Positions 41,436 to 50,695 of a stretch of 64,000 nt of DNA are shown piece by piece (the stretch's first letter is position 1; each line of letters starts with the position of its first letter). Origin of the DNA: Kordia sp. TARA_039_SRF (GTDB lineage Bacteria > Bacteroidota > Bacteroidia > Flavobacteriales > Flavobacteriaceae); NCBI GenBank assembly GCA_006383075.2, contig SMNH02000014.1, forward strand, positions 2,169 through 66,168. The letters run 5' to 3'. A program made the translations under genes and the position numbers. The notes below the pieces were generated by a model, which made no database searches, was not told the origin of the DNA, and saw only the letters and a list, made by a program, of their open reading frames with translations.

Positions 41436-43016
41436 CTAACGAGCATACTGCGAGTTCACCAACTCAATCACACTTTCCACCGATGGTAACTTCGCTACGC
41501 GTACATCTTCAAAGTGTTTTCTAGCTTCTTTGGCAGTGGTTTCTCCAATACAATACGCTATGCCTTTCGCTTTGTTAGCCGAAAGGTAACTTTGTACTGT
41601 GGACGGACTGTAAAACATTACACCTTCAATGCCGTCTTGTAATTTTTCTGCGTCTTTGATGGTTTTGTAAGCGTGTACTTCGGTGACTTCTATATGGTTT
41701 TCTTCTAAAATTTTTGGCAATTCATCCAAACGAATGTCACTGCAAAAATAAGTTGCTGTTGTACCTTCTATATATTCTACTAAATAGTCAGCAAGTTGTT
41801 TAGCGTTTCGTGCCGACTTTTTTACAGGACCAATTTTTTGTTCAATCAATTTTTTGGTTCTGCGCCCGACACAGTAAATGTTTTCAAATTGCAATTTGGA
41901 AGCTGGAAAGTTTTCTGCCAACGCTGCTACTGCATTTTTACTGGTGATGATGACATTTTTAATCGGTTTTTGAACTACTTGAGGCTTGATTCTATTCGTG
42001 CTGATTTTGATGAAATCGCTGCTTTCGGTAACAATTCCGTCAGCAAATAATTGTCGTTGCGCTTCGGTCAATAATTTGGTAGAATACACGTTGATTTTCT
42101 TCCCCGAATTCTTGATGTCGTCCATCAATCGCTTTCCGCCACGTTCAATAATATAGTCCGAACAGTATTTTGCCAGTTCGTGATGTTCTCCAACTTTTTC
42201 ATAGCGACTTACATAAATTCGTTTCGAGCCGTCTGTACTTAGCAATACACCTTCCAACGTTACAACATCATCTTTGATATACGCAATGGCACCAATCGGA
42301 GCCGTGCAACCACCTTCTAGCAGGTTTAAAAATTTGCGCTCAATAGATGTACAGATTTCGGTTTCTTCATGATTGATTTCCGCACAAATAGCACGCACAT
42401 CTTCATTAGCTTCCAAAGCCGTAATCATAATAGCACCTTGCGCGGGTGCAGGAATCATCCAATCAAGATTGATGGCATTTTCTGGTCGTAAACCGATACG
42501 TCCAATTCCCGCAGCAGCGAAAATAGCGCCATTCCAATGTTCGTTATCTTGTAATTTTTGCAAACGCGTATTGACATTTCCGCGTAAATCTTCAATGGTA
42601 TGTGTTGGATATCGGTTGAGCCATTGCGCTTTTCGGCGCAAACTTCCTGTGGCAATAACCGCGTTGCGTTGTGATAAAAATTCTTCGTTTTTTTTAAAAA
42701 CTAAGGTATCACGTACATTTCCACGTTTTAAAACGGCTGCTTGTACAATCCCTTTCGGTAGAATTGTTGGTACATCTTTTAATGAATGTACGGCAATATC
42801 AATATCGCCATTGAGCATAGCAATATCGAGCGTTCGCGTGAAAATTCCTGTAATTCCGAGTTCGTATAGAGGTTTGTCTAATACCAAGTCGCCCGTAGCT
42901 TTTACAGGTACCAACTCGGTTGTATGTCCTAAAAATTCGAGTTGTTCTTGTACGACTTTAGCTTGCCACAATGCGAGTTCACTATCTCTAGTCCCGATTC
43001 TGATGCGTGTACTCAT
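41436..43016 (-). CDS. hemCD: Hydroxymethylbilane synthase / uroporphyrinogen-III synthase fusion
   Basis: The 526-residue protein carries two enzymes. Residues 1 to about 305 are HemC: RIGTRDSELALWQAKVVQEQ, then HSLKDVPT, GSLRRKAQWL and LLEGGCTAPIGA with the cysteine that holds the dipyrromethane cofactor. Residues about 315-526 are HemD, with YCVGRRTKKLIEQ and VMFYSPSTVQSYL. The protein turns four porphobilinogen molecules into uroporphyrinogen III, passing the unstable hydroxymethylbilane between its halves. The start overlaps the hemA stop by four bases. HemC-HemD fusions are known in Bacteroidetes. Confidence 0.97.
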   Translation of the reverse strand: MSTRIRIGTRDSELALWQAKVVQEQLEFLGHTTELVPVKATGDLVLDKPLYELGITGIFTRTLDIAMLNGDIDIAVHSLKDVPTILPKGIVQAAVLKRGNVRDTLVFKKNEEFLSQRNAVIATGSLRRKAQWLNRYPTHTIEDLRGNVNTRLQKLQDNEHWNGAIFAAAGIGRIGLRPENAINLDWMIPAPAQGAIMITALEANEDVRAICAEINHEETEICTSIERKFLNLLEGGCTAPIGAIAYIKDDVVTLEGVLLSTDGSKRIYVSRYEKVGEHHELAKYCSDYIIERGGKRLMDDIKNSGKKINVYSTKLLTEAQRQLFADGIVTESSDFIKISTNRIKPQVVQKPIKNVIITSKNAVAALAENFPASKLQFENIYCVGRRTKKLIEQKIGPVKKSARNAKQLADYLVEYIEGTTATYFCSDIRLDELPKILEENHIEVTEVHAYKTIKDAEKLQDGIEGVMFYSPSTVQSYLSANKAKGIAYCIGETTAKEARKHFEDVRVAKLPSVESVIELVNSQYAR

Positions 43017-44272
43017 AGTGAGTTATTTTCCAATTGAAATACTTTTTGTATCAAAGCTACACTTTCTTCTGAAGCTGTGTTGTCATCTTTGAGATGATTG
43101 GCGAATTGTGTAGTTATTTTTTGAATGATTCTGTTGCTGATGATTTCCGCTTGTGATTCGTCGAAGTCATTGATTTTTTTACGCTGAAAATCCAATTCGG
43201 CATTTTTGATAGCAGTTAATTTTTGCTTTAATGCTTTGATAGTTGGCGCGAATTTACGCGTTTCCAACCACGAATTGAATTCAGATTTTACCTCAGCAAT
43301 GATAGTTTCTGCTTTCGGAACATCTGCTTTTCTACGCTCTAATGTTTCATCGGTAATTTGCGATAATGCATCTAAATGAACTAAACTTACATTGTCCAAT
43401 TCCGTAACATTGCGAGCAACATTTTCAGGAATAGATAAATCTAGAATTAATAATTCTTTATTGGTTAAAATATCTTCCTTAGAAACTGTTGGGCGATGTG
43501 CGCCTGTAGCAACTATTAATACATCTGCTTTTTGGATTTCTTCTGAAAGTGCTGAAAAATCTTTTACCGTTAGGTTAAATTTCCCCGCAATTTTTTCCGC
43601 TTTGTCTTTGGTTCTGTTGATGAGCGTAATGTGATTGTTTTTGGTATGTTTCACCAAGTTTTCACAAGTGTTACGACCAATTTTCCCAGTTCCGAAAAGG
43701 AGAATATTCTTTTCAGAAATGTTTTCAACATTTTTTAAAATGTACTGAACTGACGCAAAAGCTACGGAAGTCGCACCTGAAGAAATTTCTGTTTCGTTTT
43801 TGATGCGTTTGCTTGCTGTAATTACGGCATTCACCAAACGCTCCATAAACCCGTTGATTAATCCAACTTTTTGCGCTGCTTTGAATCCTTTTTTGAGTTG
43901 CGAAATGATTTCAAAATCACCTAAAATTTGACTATCCAAACCACTTCCAACAGTAAACATGTGGTTGATAGCATCTTTGTTTTTGTAGATATAGGCTACT
44001 TTTTCAAACTGTTCCGCAGTTCCGTTAGAGAAATCACATAATAATTTAATGAATTGACATGGATGTGAAGCAAAACCATAAATTTCTGTTCTATTACACG
44101 TAGAAATAATCAACGCGCCATCACCAATATGTTGTACTTTTGTCGTTTCAAGAATTGAAGCTTGTGCGGCGTCTGTTAAACTAAATTTACCTCTAATATG
44201 GGCATCTGCTTTTTGATAACTTAAGCCCACACAGTAAAAAGAATTATGTTTAGAAATATTATATTGCTTCAT
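43013..44272 (-). CDS. hemA: Glutamyl-tRNA reductase
   Basis: The 419-residue enzyme reduces glutamyl-tRNA to glutamate-1-semialdehyde with NADPH, the first committed step of haem synthesis. The catalytic Cys is in IISTCNRTEIYG. The family block GSGLDSQILGDFEIISQLK and the NADPH site LLFGTGKIGRNTCENL are present, and the C-terminal helical domain is complete. The next enzyme, HemL, is not in the window. It is coupled by a four-base overlap to hemC-hemD. Upstream, a TATTTTTG element (44292-44299, minus strand) and an AraC-type direct repeat suggest activation by the divergent regulator. Confidence 0.97.
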   Translation of the reverse strand: MKQYNISKHNSFYCVGLSYQKADAHIRGKFSLTDAAQASILETTKVQHIGDGALIISTCNRTEIYGFASHPCQFIKLLCDFSNGTAEQFEKVAYIYKNKDAINHMFTVGSGLDSQILGDFEIISQLKKGFKAAQKVGLINGFMERLVNAVITASKRIKNETEISSGATSVAFASVQYILKNVENISEKNILLFGTGKIGRNTCENLVKHTKNNHITLINRTKDKAEKIAGKFNLTVKDFSALSEEIQKADVLIVATGAHRPTVSKEDILTNKELLILDLSIPENVARNVTELDNVSLVHLDALSQITDETLERRKADVPKAETIIAEVKSEFNSWLETRKFAPTIKALKQKLTAIKNAELDFQRKKINDFDESQAEIISNRIIQKITTQFANHLKDDNTASEESVALIQKVFQLENNSL

Positions 44273-44291
44273 AGCGATTCAAAATCGGTAA

Positions 44292-44299
44292 CAAAAATA
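44292..44299 (-). promoter_or_regulatory. Candidate -7 element of hemA
   Basis: On the minus strand the sequence is TATTTTTG, fitting TAnnTTTG, about 20 bases before the hemA ATG. The direct-repeat copy at 44321-44338 lies about 30 bases further upstream, the place of an activator site. No clear -33 TTTG is seen at 17-23 bases. Confidence 0.4.
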
Positions 44300-44320
44300 T
44301 TATTCATAAATAAAAAAAAG

Positions 44321-44506
44321 TAACGCTCAAAGGACTTTTTATGTCGCTATAAGTTTTTTAAATGTGATTCTGCTTAAAAACCTACCAAATGTTGTAATTT
44401 TACAGCAAAATAGGGCTTTTTAAGTTACTTAAACTAGAATCGTTCTAAATAAGATGAAAAAAATATAGCTGTTTATGGAAGATAAAAATAACGCTCAAAG
44501 TACTTT
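44321..44506 (+). repeat. 18-bp direct repeat across the hemA/AraC control region
   Basis: TAACGCTCAAAGGACTTT (44321-44338) and TAACGCTCAAAGTACTTT (44489-44506) differ at one base. The starts are 168 bases apart, 16 turns of 10.5 bases. The first copy lies just upstream of the hemA -7 candidate. The second lies inside codons 5-11 of the AraC-type gene. AraC-family proteins commonly bind direct repeats of about this size, and looping is known for AraC itself. Confidence 0.7.
44435..44447. promoter_or_regulatory. Small palindrome between hemA and the AraC-type gene
   Basis: TAGAA, TCG, TTCTA is a perfect 5-bp palindrome within AAACTAGAATCGTTCTAAAT. It resembles operator palindromes of the Fur type in this group only loosely. 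It lies 28 bases before the regulator's ATG. Confidence 0.35.
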
Positions 44507-45359
44507 AAAAGAAACTCAGGTTGAAGATGGCTTTTATATTTTAAAGCTTCAAAATGATAGTGATGAAACGCAACAATTGATACGTGAAATTGATAGTAGT
44601 TTTATACAATTTCATTTTTGTGTAAAAGGCGAATGTAAATTCAACTTTAATAATGGTCGTTATTCTTTTAATGTGCTGGATGAACATGCGTTACTGTTGT
44701 ACAATCCACAAACAGATTTGCCCATTAATGTTGATTTGAGTCCGAAAACATGGTTGATTTCCGTATTGCTTCCCATTAAAAAATTTCACTCTTTATTTTC
44801 TACAGAAGCCAATTATATTCACTTTTTAGATGCTGATAAGAAAGACAAAAAATATTACGACAATAAGAAAATAACGCCGATTATGGCAGTTGTGCTCAAT
44901 CAGATGTTGAATAATAACATGCATCCTTCCATCAAAAAATTATATTTAAAAGGCAAAGCGTACGAGTTGTTGAGCTTGTATTTTAATAGAAGTGAAGATG
45001 CCGATATTGAGCAATGTCCGTTTTTGGTGGATGAAGAAAATGTATTAAAAATTCGTCGTGCAAAAGATATTGTCATCGCCAACATGGCAGAACCGCCGAG
45101 TTTGCAAGAACTCGCCAATGAAGTTGGACTGAATATCAAGAAACTGAAAGAAGGTTTTAAGCAAATTTACGGCGATTCTGTGTTTAGCTTTTTGTTTGAT
45201 TATAAAATGGAATACGCGCGTAAGTTGCTAGAAACAGGAAGTTACAATGTAAATGAAGTCGGACTGAAAGTTGGATACAGCACCGCAAGTCACTTTATTT
45301 CTGCGTTTAAAAAGAAATACGGCACTACGCCGAAGAAGTATATTTTATCAAGTATTTGA
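44475..45359 (+). CDS. AraC-family transcriptional regulator next to hemA
   Basis: The 294-residue protein has an N-terminal sensory domain (about 1-185, a cupin-like strand pattern starting FIQFHFCVKGECKFNFN) and a C-terminal AraC double helix-turn-helix (about 190-294: PPSLQELANEVGLNIKKLKE, FKQIYGDSVFSFL, VGLKVGYSTASHFISAFKKK). It is transcribed away from hemA. In other Flavobacteriaceae an AraC-type gene sits in the same place, which suggests a conserved link to haem or iron control. An 18-bp direct repeat in the shared region, one copy of which lies in this gene's own start, is a candidate binding site. Confidence 0.92.
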   Translation: MEDKNNAQSTLKETQVEDGFYILKLQNDSDETQQLIREIDSSFIQFHFCVKGECKFNFNNGRYSFNVLDEHALLLYNPQTDLPINVDLSPKTWLISVLLPIKKFHSLFSTEANYIHFLDADKKDKKYYDNKKITPIMAVVLNQMLNNNMHPSIKKLYLKGKAYELLSLYFNRSEDADIEQCPFLVDEENVLKIRRAKDIVIANMAEPPSLQELANEVGLNIKKLKEGFKQIYGDSVFSFLFDYKMEYARKLLETGSYNVNEVGLKVGYSTASHFISAFKKKYGTTPKKYILSSI

Positions 45360-45361
45360 TA

Positions 45362-45449
45362 TAGAAATTTAGACTTTTTGCAAAAGCTTAGAAACGGCTT
45401 TGCCTTTAGAAACTTAGATACTGTTGGCGCGAGTTTCAAACTCGCGCCA
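45362..45449. repeat. TTAGA-rich tract and GCGCGAG hairpin after the AraC-type gene
   Basis: TTAGA-type pentamers occur at about 45369, 45390, 45402 and 45412. They are followed by TGGCGCGAGTTT (45425-45436), C, AAACTCGCGCCA (45438-45449), a perfect 12-bp palindrome around one base. A very similar hairpin follows the next gene at 47105-47129. Neither has a T-run, so they are more like REP elements than terminators. Confidence 0.7.
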
Positions 45450-45605
45450 GCGTATAAATACGGTATTTTTACGTACTGTTCGCAACGATAATTTCCGTAG
45501 TTATGGTCTGTTGTGGTGCGACATTTCTATCCAAATTTGTGTTTTAAAAAAGGTGATATCTGAAAAACCTATAACGAGTAAGAAACACAATTAAATAGCA
45601 ATCGT

Positions 45606-47096
45606 ATGGAAACGAACACCATTCAAAACACTATGCTTGGACTTTTGGAAACATTAGTGCAAAAATCACTCATTACCAACGAACAATTTCAACTCCTACA
45701 ACAAGATTTTACACCAACTTCACAGATTGATTCCGCTATAGATTGGGCGGATGTTCGAAAATTATTTTTTGACAACGGAGCTACGCCAAACTTTACAGTG
45801 GAGCCGATGAACTCTGCCAACTTATGTCCTACATTTTTTCCTGTGTTGCGAAGCATCAATGCATTGCGATTACAATTTAATGAAGACATTTCTATGCAAT
45901 CGAGAAAAAAGCGCTACACTGAAATTTTAGAAACCATTCGGAAAGTAATTGGCCATCATGTAGGCGCTGTTGCAACATCAGGCGTTAAAAATATTGCCTT
46001 AGTTCGAAATACTAGTGAAGCTAATAACCAGCTTTCTAAAGGGTATAAACATTGGGAAGGCAATGCGGTACTTTTGTGGGATGAAAATCATCCGACGAAT
46101 AATAATGTGTGGAAATTAAGAGCGACTTCCACAAAAAAAGTAAAAATGTTTTCGTTAAAAGAAGTTGATTTTCTCAATTGGACAGATGCCGAAATCACTA
46201 AAAAAATTGGTGATATTATTATAGATGCTATTGAAAATTCAGCCGAAAAAATAGTTATGTTGAGTTTTTCAGAAGTTTCCAATATTTCGGGAATTTGCAT
46301 GCCTTCCAAAGAAATTGTAGCACGAGTTCGTGCAGCATATCCTGAAATTCACATTCATATTGATGGCGCGGTAAGTTGGGGCGGATTGGAAATTAATTTG
46401 ATAGAAAAAAACGGTGTTAAAGGTGTGGATTGTGATAGTTTTGCGTCTAGTTCGCACAAATGGTTGATGGGACCTTTTGAAACAGGAATTTTTTACATGA
46501 AACCTGAACGTGCTCAAAATTTTGACATTAGCATTCACGCTTATGACGGGAAAATTGGTTTTAACGATACCATACCAAATGATACTTCACGATTTGAATT
46601 GCTCGGACAACGCGACGAAGCTAATATTTACGCATTAGGACAAACGCTTGCTTTGCACAATAGAATTAACGGAAACAATCCAAAACGCATAGAAGAACGC
46701 GTTAAATTTCTCCAAGATGATTTACGAAAAAAGTTAGCATTCATGGCGGAAAGACTTCGTGTGAAAGTTCAGCACATAACACCAACTTCTAAAAAGTTTT
46801 CGAATGGTGTGACGGTATTTAGTATTACCAAACCAAACGGCGCGATTCATCATGAAGATTTATACAACTATTTATATGGTGAAGAAAATAAAAAAAATCG
46901 TTTTGCGGTTGGTTTTATTCCAGAAAGAACAGGAGACAATCCACATCCGGAAGCGTTGCGTATTTGTCCGCACATTATGAATTTGCCAAACCAAATTACG
47001 GCAGTAGTGCTTGAAATAGCCAATTTCATCCAAAGAAATCATACCATTACAACAGAAGAATTAAATGCAGTAACGCAAGAAGAAGTATTGAGTTAA
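45606..47096 (+). CDS. Class V aminotransferase (cysteine desulfurase-like fold)
   Basis: The 496-residue protein is a fold-type I PLP enzyme of aminotransferase class V. IHIDGAVSWGGLEINL holds the PLP-binding Asp, and SSSHKWLMGPFETGIFYM contains the Lys that binds PLP. Earlier, NIALVRNTSEANNQLSKG and later NRFAVGFIPERTGDNPHPEA match the family's phosphate-binding and substrate regions. The first 100 residues are helical and unusual. It could be an isopenicillin-epimerase-like or desulfurase-like enzyme. The substrate cannot be told. It is not the missing haem gene hemL, which is a class III enzyme. Hairpins of one type flank it on both sides. Confidence 0.85.
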   Translation: METNTIQNTMLGLLETLVQKSLITNEQFQLLQQDFTPTSQIDSAIDWADVRKLFFDNGATPNFTVEPMNSANLCPTFFPVLRSINALRLQFNEDISMQSRKKRYTEILETIRKVIGHHVGAVATSGVKNIALVRNTSEANNQLSKGYKHWEGNAVLLWDENHPTNNNVWKLRATSTKKVKMFSLKEVDFLNWTDAEITKKIGDIIIDAIENSAEKIVMLSFSEVSNISGICMPSKEIVARVRAAYPEIHIHIDGAVSWGGLEINLIEKNGVKGVDCDSFASSSHKWLMGPFETGIFYMKPERAQNFDISIHAYDGKIGFNDTIPNDTSRFELLGQRDEANIYALGQTLALHNRINGNNPKRIEERVKFLQDDLRKKLAFMAERLRVKVQHITPTSKKFSNGVTVFSITKPNGAIHHEDLYNYLYGEENKKNRFAVGFIPERTGDNPHPEALRICPHIMNLPNQITAVVLEIANFIQRNHTITTEELNAVTQEEVLS

Positions 47097-47104
47097 TTTT
47101 TAGT

Positions 47105-47129
47105 TAGCGCGAGTTATAAACTCGCGCTA
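47105..47129. repeat. GCGCGAG hairpin after the class V aminotransferase gene
   Basis: TAGCGCGAGTT (47105-47115) pairs perfectly with AACTCGCGCTA (47119-47129) around ATA. It is 8 bases after the stop of the gene and is nearly the same as the hairpin at 45425-45449. Confidence 0.75.
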
Positions 47130-47149
47130 GCATATTTTTGGAAACAACT

Positions 47150-47248
47150 TGTCGTTCCTGCACTTTGCATTGAGCTACGTCGAAATGAAGGCAGGAATCC
47201 AAGATACGCTAATTTTCTAAGCAGTCTAAAAATCTAACGAAGTCTAAA
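47150..47248 (+). repeat. REP-like element A, copy 2, followed by a TCTAA-rich tract
   Basis: Bases 47150-47199 match 41236-41284 with two substitutions and one extra base. Bases 47208-47248 then carry TCTAA four times at 8-10-base spacing (TTAGA in the direction of the TraB gene that ends at 47252), a mirror of the TTAGA tract at 45362. Confidence 0.75.
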
Positions 47249-47251
47249 TCA

Positions 47252-50200
47252 TCAAAACTGCGCAAATCCGCTAATGCGTTTTCGTTTTTTGTATTTTACA
47301 CGTTCTACGGCATCTTCAAACATTTCCTCATCAATTTCATTTCCGTAAATGCGCTTTCCTCTCGATTTGTCAAATAAATACGGTTCAATTGTCAATTCGG
47401 GTTTGTCAAGAAATGCCACATAATGGAGTTTGTGTCTTTCGCCATAGCGATTTTCCTCTTTCGTTTCAAAGAAATAAATGGTGATATTTCCGTCTTCGTT
47501 GGTAACATTGATAGATTTTACAAACGAAATGGAGTCTTTTTCTTTATCGAGTCTTAAACGACTTACCAATCCAGCTTTTGCATAGCGCTGTTGGGTTTTT
47601 AACGAATCGGGTACCATGCCGAGCAAGTCTTTTTTTCCGAGTTTCCACAATGTGGCTGCCAATGCTTTTTCTTCGTACAAAGTTTTGTCTTTCAACTCTT
47701 GCGGAATGGATTCTTTCTGTTCAGCTAACAATGCAAAATATGTGGTCAAAGCGTCTTTCGATTCCGTTTTGATTAACTTCTGGAAAAAGTCCGTTACATT
47801 TTTATCTTTTCGATACGGAAATAACAACTTTACATAGCGTTCTAAAGCGTTGCTTCCTTTGTAATATTTGGACTTTCCTAAGTTGCGCTTTACTTCAATC
47901 TTCGCGTCATTCAATAACTGATTTTTATACTTTTTGTATACTTTCGGTTTGATGTAATTGCTATCGCTCAATTGTGTCAACAATTCGTAAATTGGTGTTT
48001 TATACTCTGGAATGCTTGAATATTCGAGCAATTCTGGGAATAATTCTTTCTTCAATTTCAGCTTCTTTTTTCCAGTTTCAAAAAGTCTGCTCGTTGCTCT
48101 GGAATCTAATGGAAAATCTTTCTTCAATAAATCCAATACCAACTCGTGAGATGCTTCCTTTTCTTGCGACAACAACATTTTTAAAATAGCAGTTTGCGTT
48201 TTGGGTTTGTCGTACGCTTGTACATATAATTCTTCAATAAACGGATAAATACGCGGACTTTTCAGTTTTCCTAAGGACGTAATTAAATAGTTTTTGATGC
48301 TTTCGCGATCTTTTGGAAATTCATGTGTTTCTAAAAGATGAATGATAGCGTCCACATGCTTGTCTGAAAATTTAATATTGCTGTATGATTGCAATACAAT
48401 GCTGTCATTATTCTTTACGCCTTCAAAGAAAATATTCGTTTTATCGGCAAATACATCTTTTCCGAGCAAAGTATCTAACGGTGTAAATGTGTCGTAAAAA
48501 TTCTTCACAAAAGCAGAGCGCTCCGAAATAGAATCTTCCAGCGTTGATAACACATACAATACGCCTTTTTTTAGAATACTTTTTCGATACAAACGCTTCG
48601 CACTTGCAGTATCTTTCAAAATATACGTACTAGTGTATATATCGCCTTTTCGCTCACGTTTTTTGTCTTCAATCACAAGTCTCGATTTGTAAAAATCTTC
48701 CATGCCGCTCCACACGCTGTCAATATTGTGAAACATTTGTAGGTCGTGATATTTAATTCTACGCACAAACACTTTTTCATTGCTCTTGGACGTGTAAATA
48801 GTAAACTTTCGTTCTTCATCATACGGCTTTTTGTCCGAATCGAATCGCGAGCGATATGATCTTTGCGACGCTGGTTGCTTAGTGTTTGTCAATACCGAAA
48901 AATGTAGCGACGTATCAATGACCTTTTTAAATTGCTCGTATTTTGGTGTTTTTAGTTTGAACGATTTAAAATAGGTGTTTGCTTTTTGAGCATCATCACC
49001 AATAAACCCAAGCAAATAATAACTTTCGTCTTTTACAATGGTTTTTAGATAGATTTTTTTCTGCGTGACGGAATCCAAAATAGCAGAAGATTCATAGCTT
49101 TTATAGCGATAATCTACAAAGTCACCTTGCAGCTTTTTAAGGTCTAATTTCTTATAAAAATTCTCGTGAATGTACTTCGCTTCAAACGCATCTTCTTCAA
49201 TATAACCAAGGTCACTGACAAAAGCTTCCTTAAAAAAATAATATTCGTCATTTACCGCTGCTTGCAACAGCTTATTCCCTGCGTTTTTAGTATTGTCAGA
49301 AATATAATTGGCAGGAAACAAAAACTCGTATTTATGATATTCCGAAGTGTAGGTTTTCAATTCGTTAGAAGGTTTTCGAAATTGAATAGAACCAAAAATT
49401 TCATCTTCGTATTGCAATACAAAATCCTTCTTGCCACCAAACTTGATAATAATTATTTCCAGCGGTGTTTTGTAAATATGATACTTTTGGTAATCACCTT
49501 TCTTCGTTTTATTTACAATGCTAAATCCTGGAAATGGACTTGTTAAGTTTTCCTTCGAAATAATATCGCCGGGAATATCTTCGTACAATAACGGATCAAT
49601 TTCGGCTAAGGTAATTTCGTCTTTTTCCTTCGGAAATTGGTCGTAGGTATTCAATCGTGTAATGGTCAAATATGCGCCGTTGGTCATGTCGGGCGCGAGG
49701 TAGAATTTCTGTTCTTTGTACACAAACTCTCGCAGTTCGTCAAAAGTTTTAATCGTAATAAAACCATCTGGCGTACTGTAAGTGTTTAAATTGGGTGCTA
49801 CGTACAAATCTTCCAAAGCTACTTTGGCTTTTAGTGCATAGTCAGTTTGTTCGGAAGTTAATGGTTTTACGGTGTAGCCTAAATCTTCTAACATTTGCAA
49901 CATGCCTTTTTTGCCTGCCAAATGTGCTGCGCCAACACCTGCAAATACGGTTTTATGTTGCATCAGCGAATCCATCACGCGTACCATGTTTTCATTGCGT
50001 TTGTACAACATGTGTTCGCGATAAAAATCGGTATTTACAGCCGCTCCAATAGAATCGAGTAATTCAATATTTCGATTGCGATACGCATCTTCTTGAACCG
50101 TGTAGCGATTTTGGTCTTTAAACAATTTTTGCACCCATTCGTCAGGTTTTTTCTTCATGACATTATACGCTGCACGCGATGTTAAATACCGCGATTCTCT

Positions 50201-50695
50201 AATATCTTCTAAACTGATAATAGGTTTGTTGTTCTTTTTTCCTGCTTGGTAAATAAACATGTCCAAGTAGGTTTCTTCCTCAAAATCGTCTGCGCCCGCT
50301 TGTTTTCGGTACAAATATCCATTAATGATTCTATTGTCAAATCGGATGATACGCCGCACTGCTTCTTTCTTAGGAAACTGCGGATTAAAATTTCGATCGT
50401 AAAAATTATTATAGTCATAATCTCTCGATGACATATCAGACATTTGCTCATAATTATGCGCCAGCCAAGTAGTTGGATCAGATTCCAAAGCCACGGTTTC
50501 GGCAGCTTCTAAGGCTTTAAAAAACACATCGTCCAAGCGGAAAGCTACTTTCTTGCTCACATGCATGGTTCCGTACAAATACGATGGTTTTTCCATGCCG
50601 TTTCCAGAAACTTCCCAAAGCAGACTTTGTTTTTCTTCTTGCGCAATTAAAAAAGGGGAACAACACAGAAATAATAGAGAAATATAGAATCGCAT
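47252..50695 (-). CDS. TraB/GumN-family protein with long C-terminal extension
   Basis: The 1147-residue protein has a signal peptide (about 1-18, SPFLIAQ) and an N-terminal TraB/GumN domain (about 22-290) with the family's glycine motif near the start (SYLYGTMHVSKK), LESDPTTWL in the middle, and the closing FAGVGAAHLAGKKGMLQMLE. TraB/GumN proteins are thought to be metal-dependent peptidases related to Tiki. The remaining roughly 850 residues form strand-rich and then helical repeat-like segments (about 800-1030) without a family I know. Most homologues are about 300-400 residues, so the extension is notable. The gene stands alone between convergent and divergent neighbours. Confidence 0.85.
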   Translation of the reverse strand: MRFYISLLFLCCSPFLIAQEEKQSLLWEVSGNGMEKPSYLYGTMHVSKKVAFRLDDVFFKALEAAETVALESDPTTWLAHNYEQMSDMSSRDYDYNNFYDRNFNPQFPKKEAVRRIIRFDNRIINGYLYRKQAGADDFEEETYLDMFIYQAGKKNNKPIISLEDIRESRYLTSRAAYNVMKKKPDEWVQKLFKDQNRYTVQEDAYRNRNIELLDSIGAAVNTDFYREHMLYKRNENMVRVMDSLMQHKTVFAGVGAAHLAGKKGMLQMLEDLGYTVKPLTSEQTDYALKAKVALEDLYVAPNLNTYSTPDGFITIKTFDELREFVYKEQKFYLAPDMTNGAYLTITRLNTYDQFPKEKDEITLAEIDPLLYEDIPGDIISKENLTSPFPGFSIVNKTKKGDYQKYHIYKTPLEIIIIKFGGKKDFVLQYEDEIFGSIQFRKPSNELKTYTSEYHKYEFLFPANYISDNTKNAGNKLLQAAVNDEYYFFKEAFVSDLGYIEEDAFEAKYIHENFYKKLDLKKLQGDFVDYRYKSYESSAILDSVTQKKIYLKTIVKDESYYLLGFIGDDAQKANTYFKSFKLKTPKYEQFKKVIDTSLHFSVLTNTKQPASQRSYRSRFDSDKKPYDEERKFTIYTSKSNEKVFVRRIKYHDLQMFHNIDSVWSGMEDFYKSRLVIEDKKRERKGDIYTSTYILKDTASAKRLYRKSILKKGVLYVLSTLEDSISERSAFVKNFYDTFTPLDTLLGKDVFADKTNIFFEGVKNNDSIVLQSYSNIKFSDKHVDAIIHLLETHEFPKDRESIKNYLITSLGKLKSPRIYPFIEELYVQAYDKPKTQTAILKMLLSQEKEASHELVLDLLKKDFPLDSRATSRLFETGKKKLKLKKELFPELLEYSSIPEYKTPIYELLTQLSDSNYIKPKVYKKYKNQLLNDAKIEVKRNLGKSKYYKGSNALERYVKLLFPYRKDKNVTDFFQKLIKTESKDALTTYFALLAEQKESIPQELKDKTLYEEKALAATLWKLGKKDLLGMVPDSLKTQQRYAKAGLVSRLRLDKEKDSISFVKSINVTNEDGNITIYFFETKEENRYGERHKLHYVAFLDKPELTIEPYLFDKSRGKRIYGNEIDEEMFEDAVERVKYKKRKRISGFAQF

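Noticed and set aside
42373-43092. 239-codon plus-strand frame opposite hemC-hemD
   Set aside because: The minus strand encodes a full HemC domain with catalytic motifs, so the antisense frame is not a gene.
45606-47096. The class V aminotransferase as the missing hemL
   Set aside because: HemL is a class III aminotransferase with a different lysine motif; this protein has the class V pattern SSSHKW.
45362-47248. An insertion sequence carrying the aminotransferase gene
   Set aside because: No transposase and no target-site duplication are visible, and the flanking hairpins also follow gene ends as REP-like elements do.
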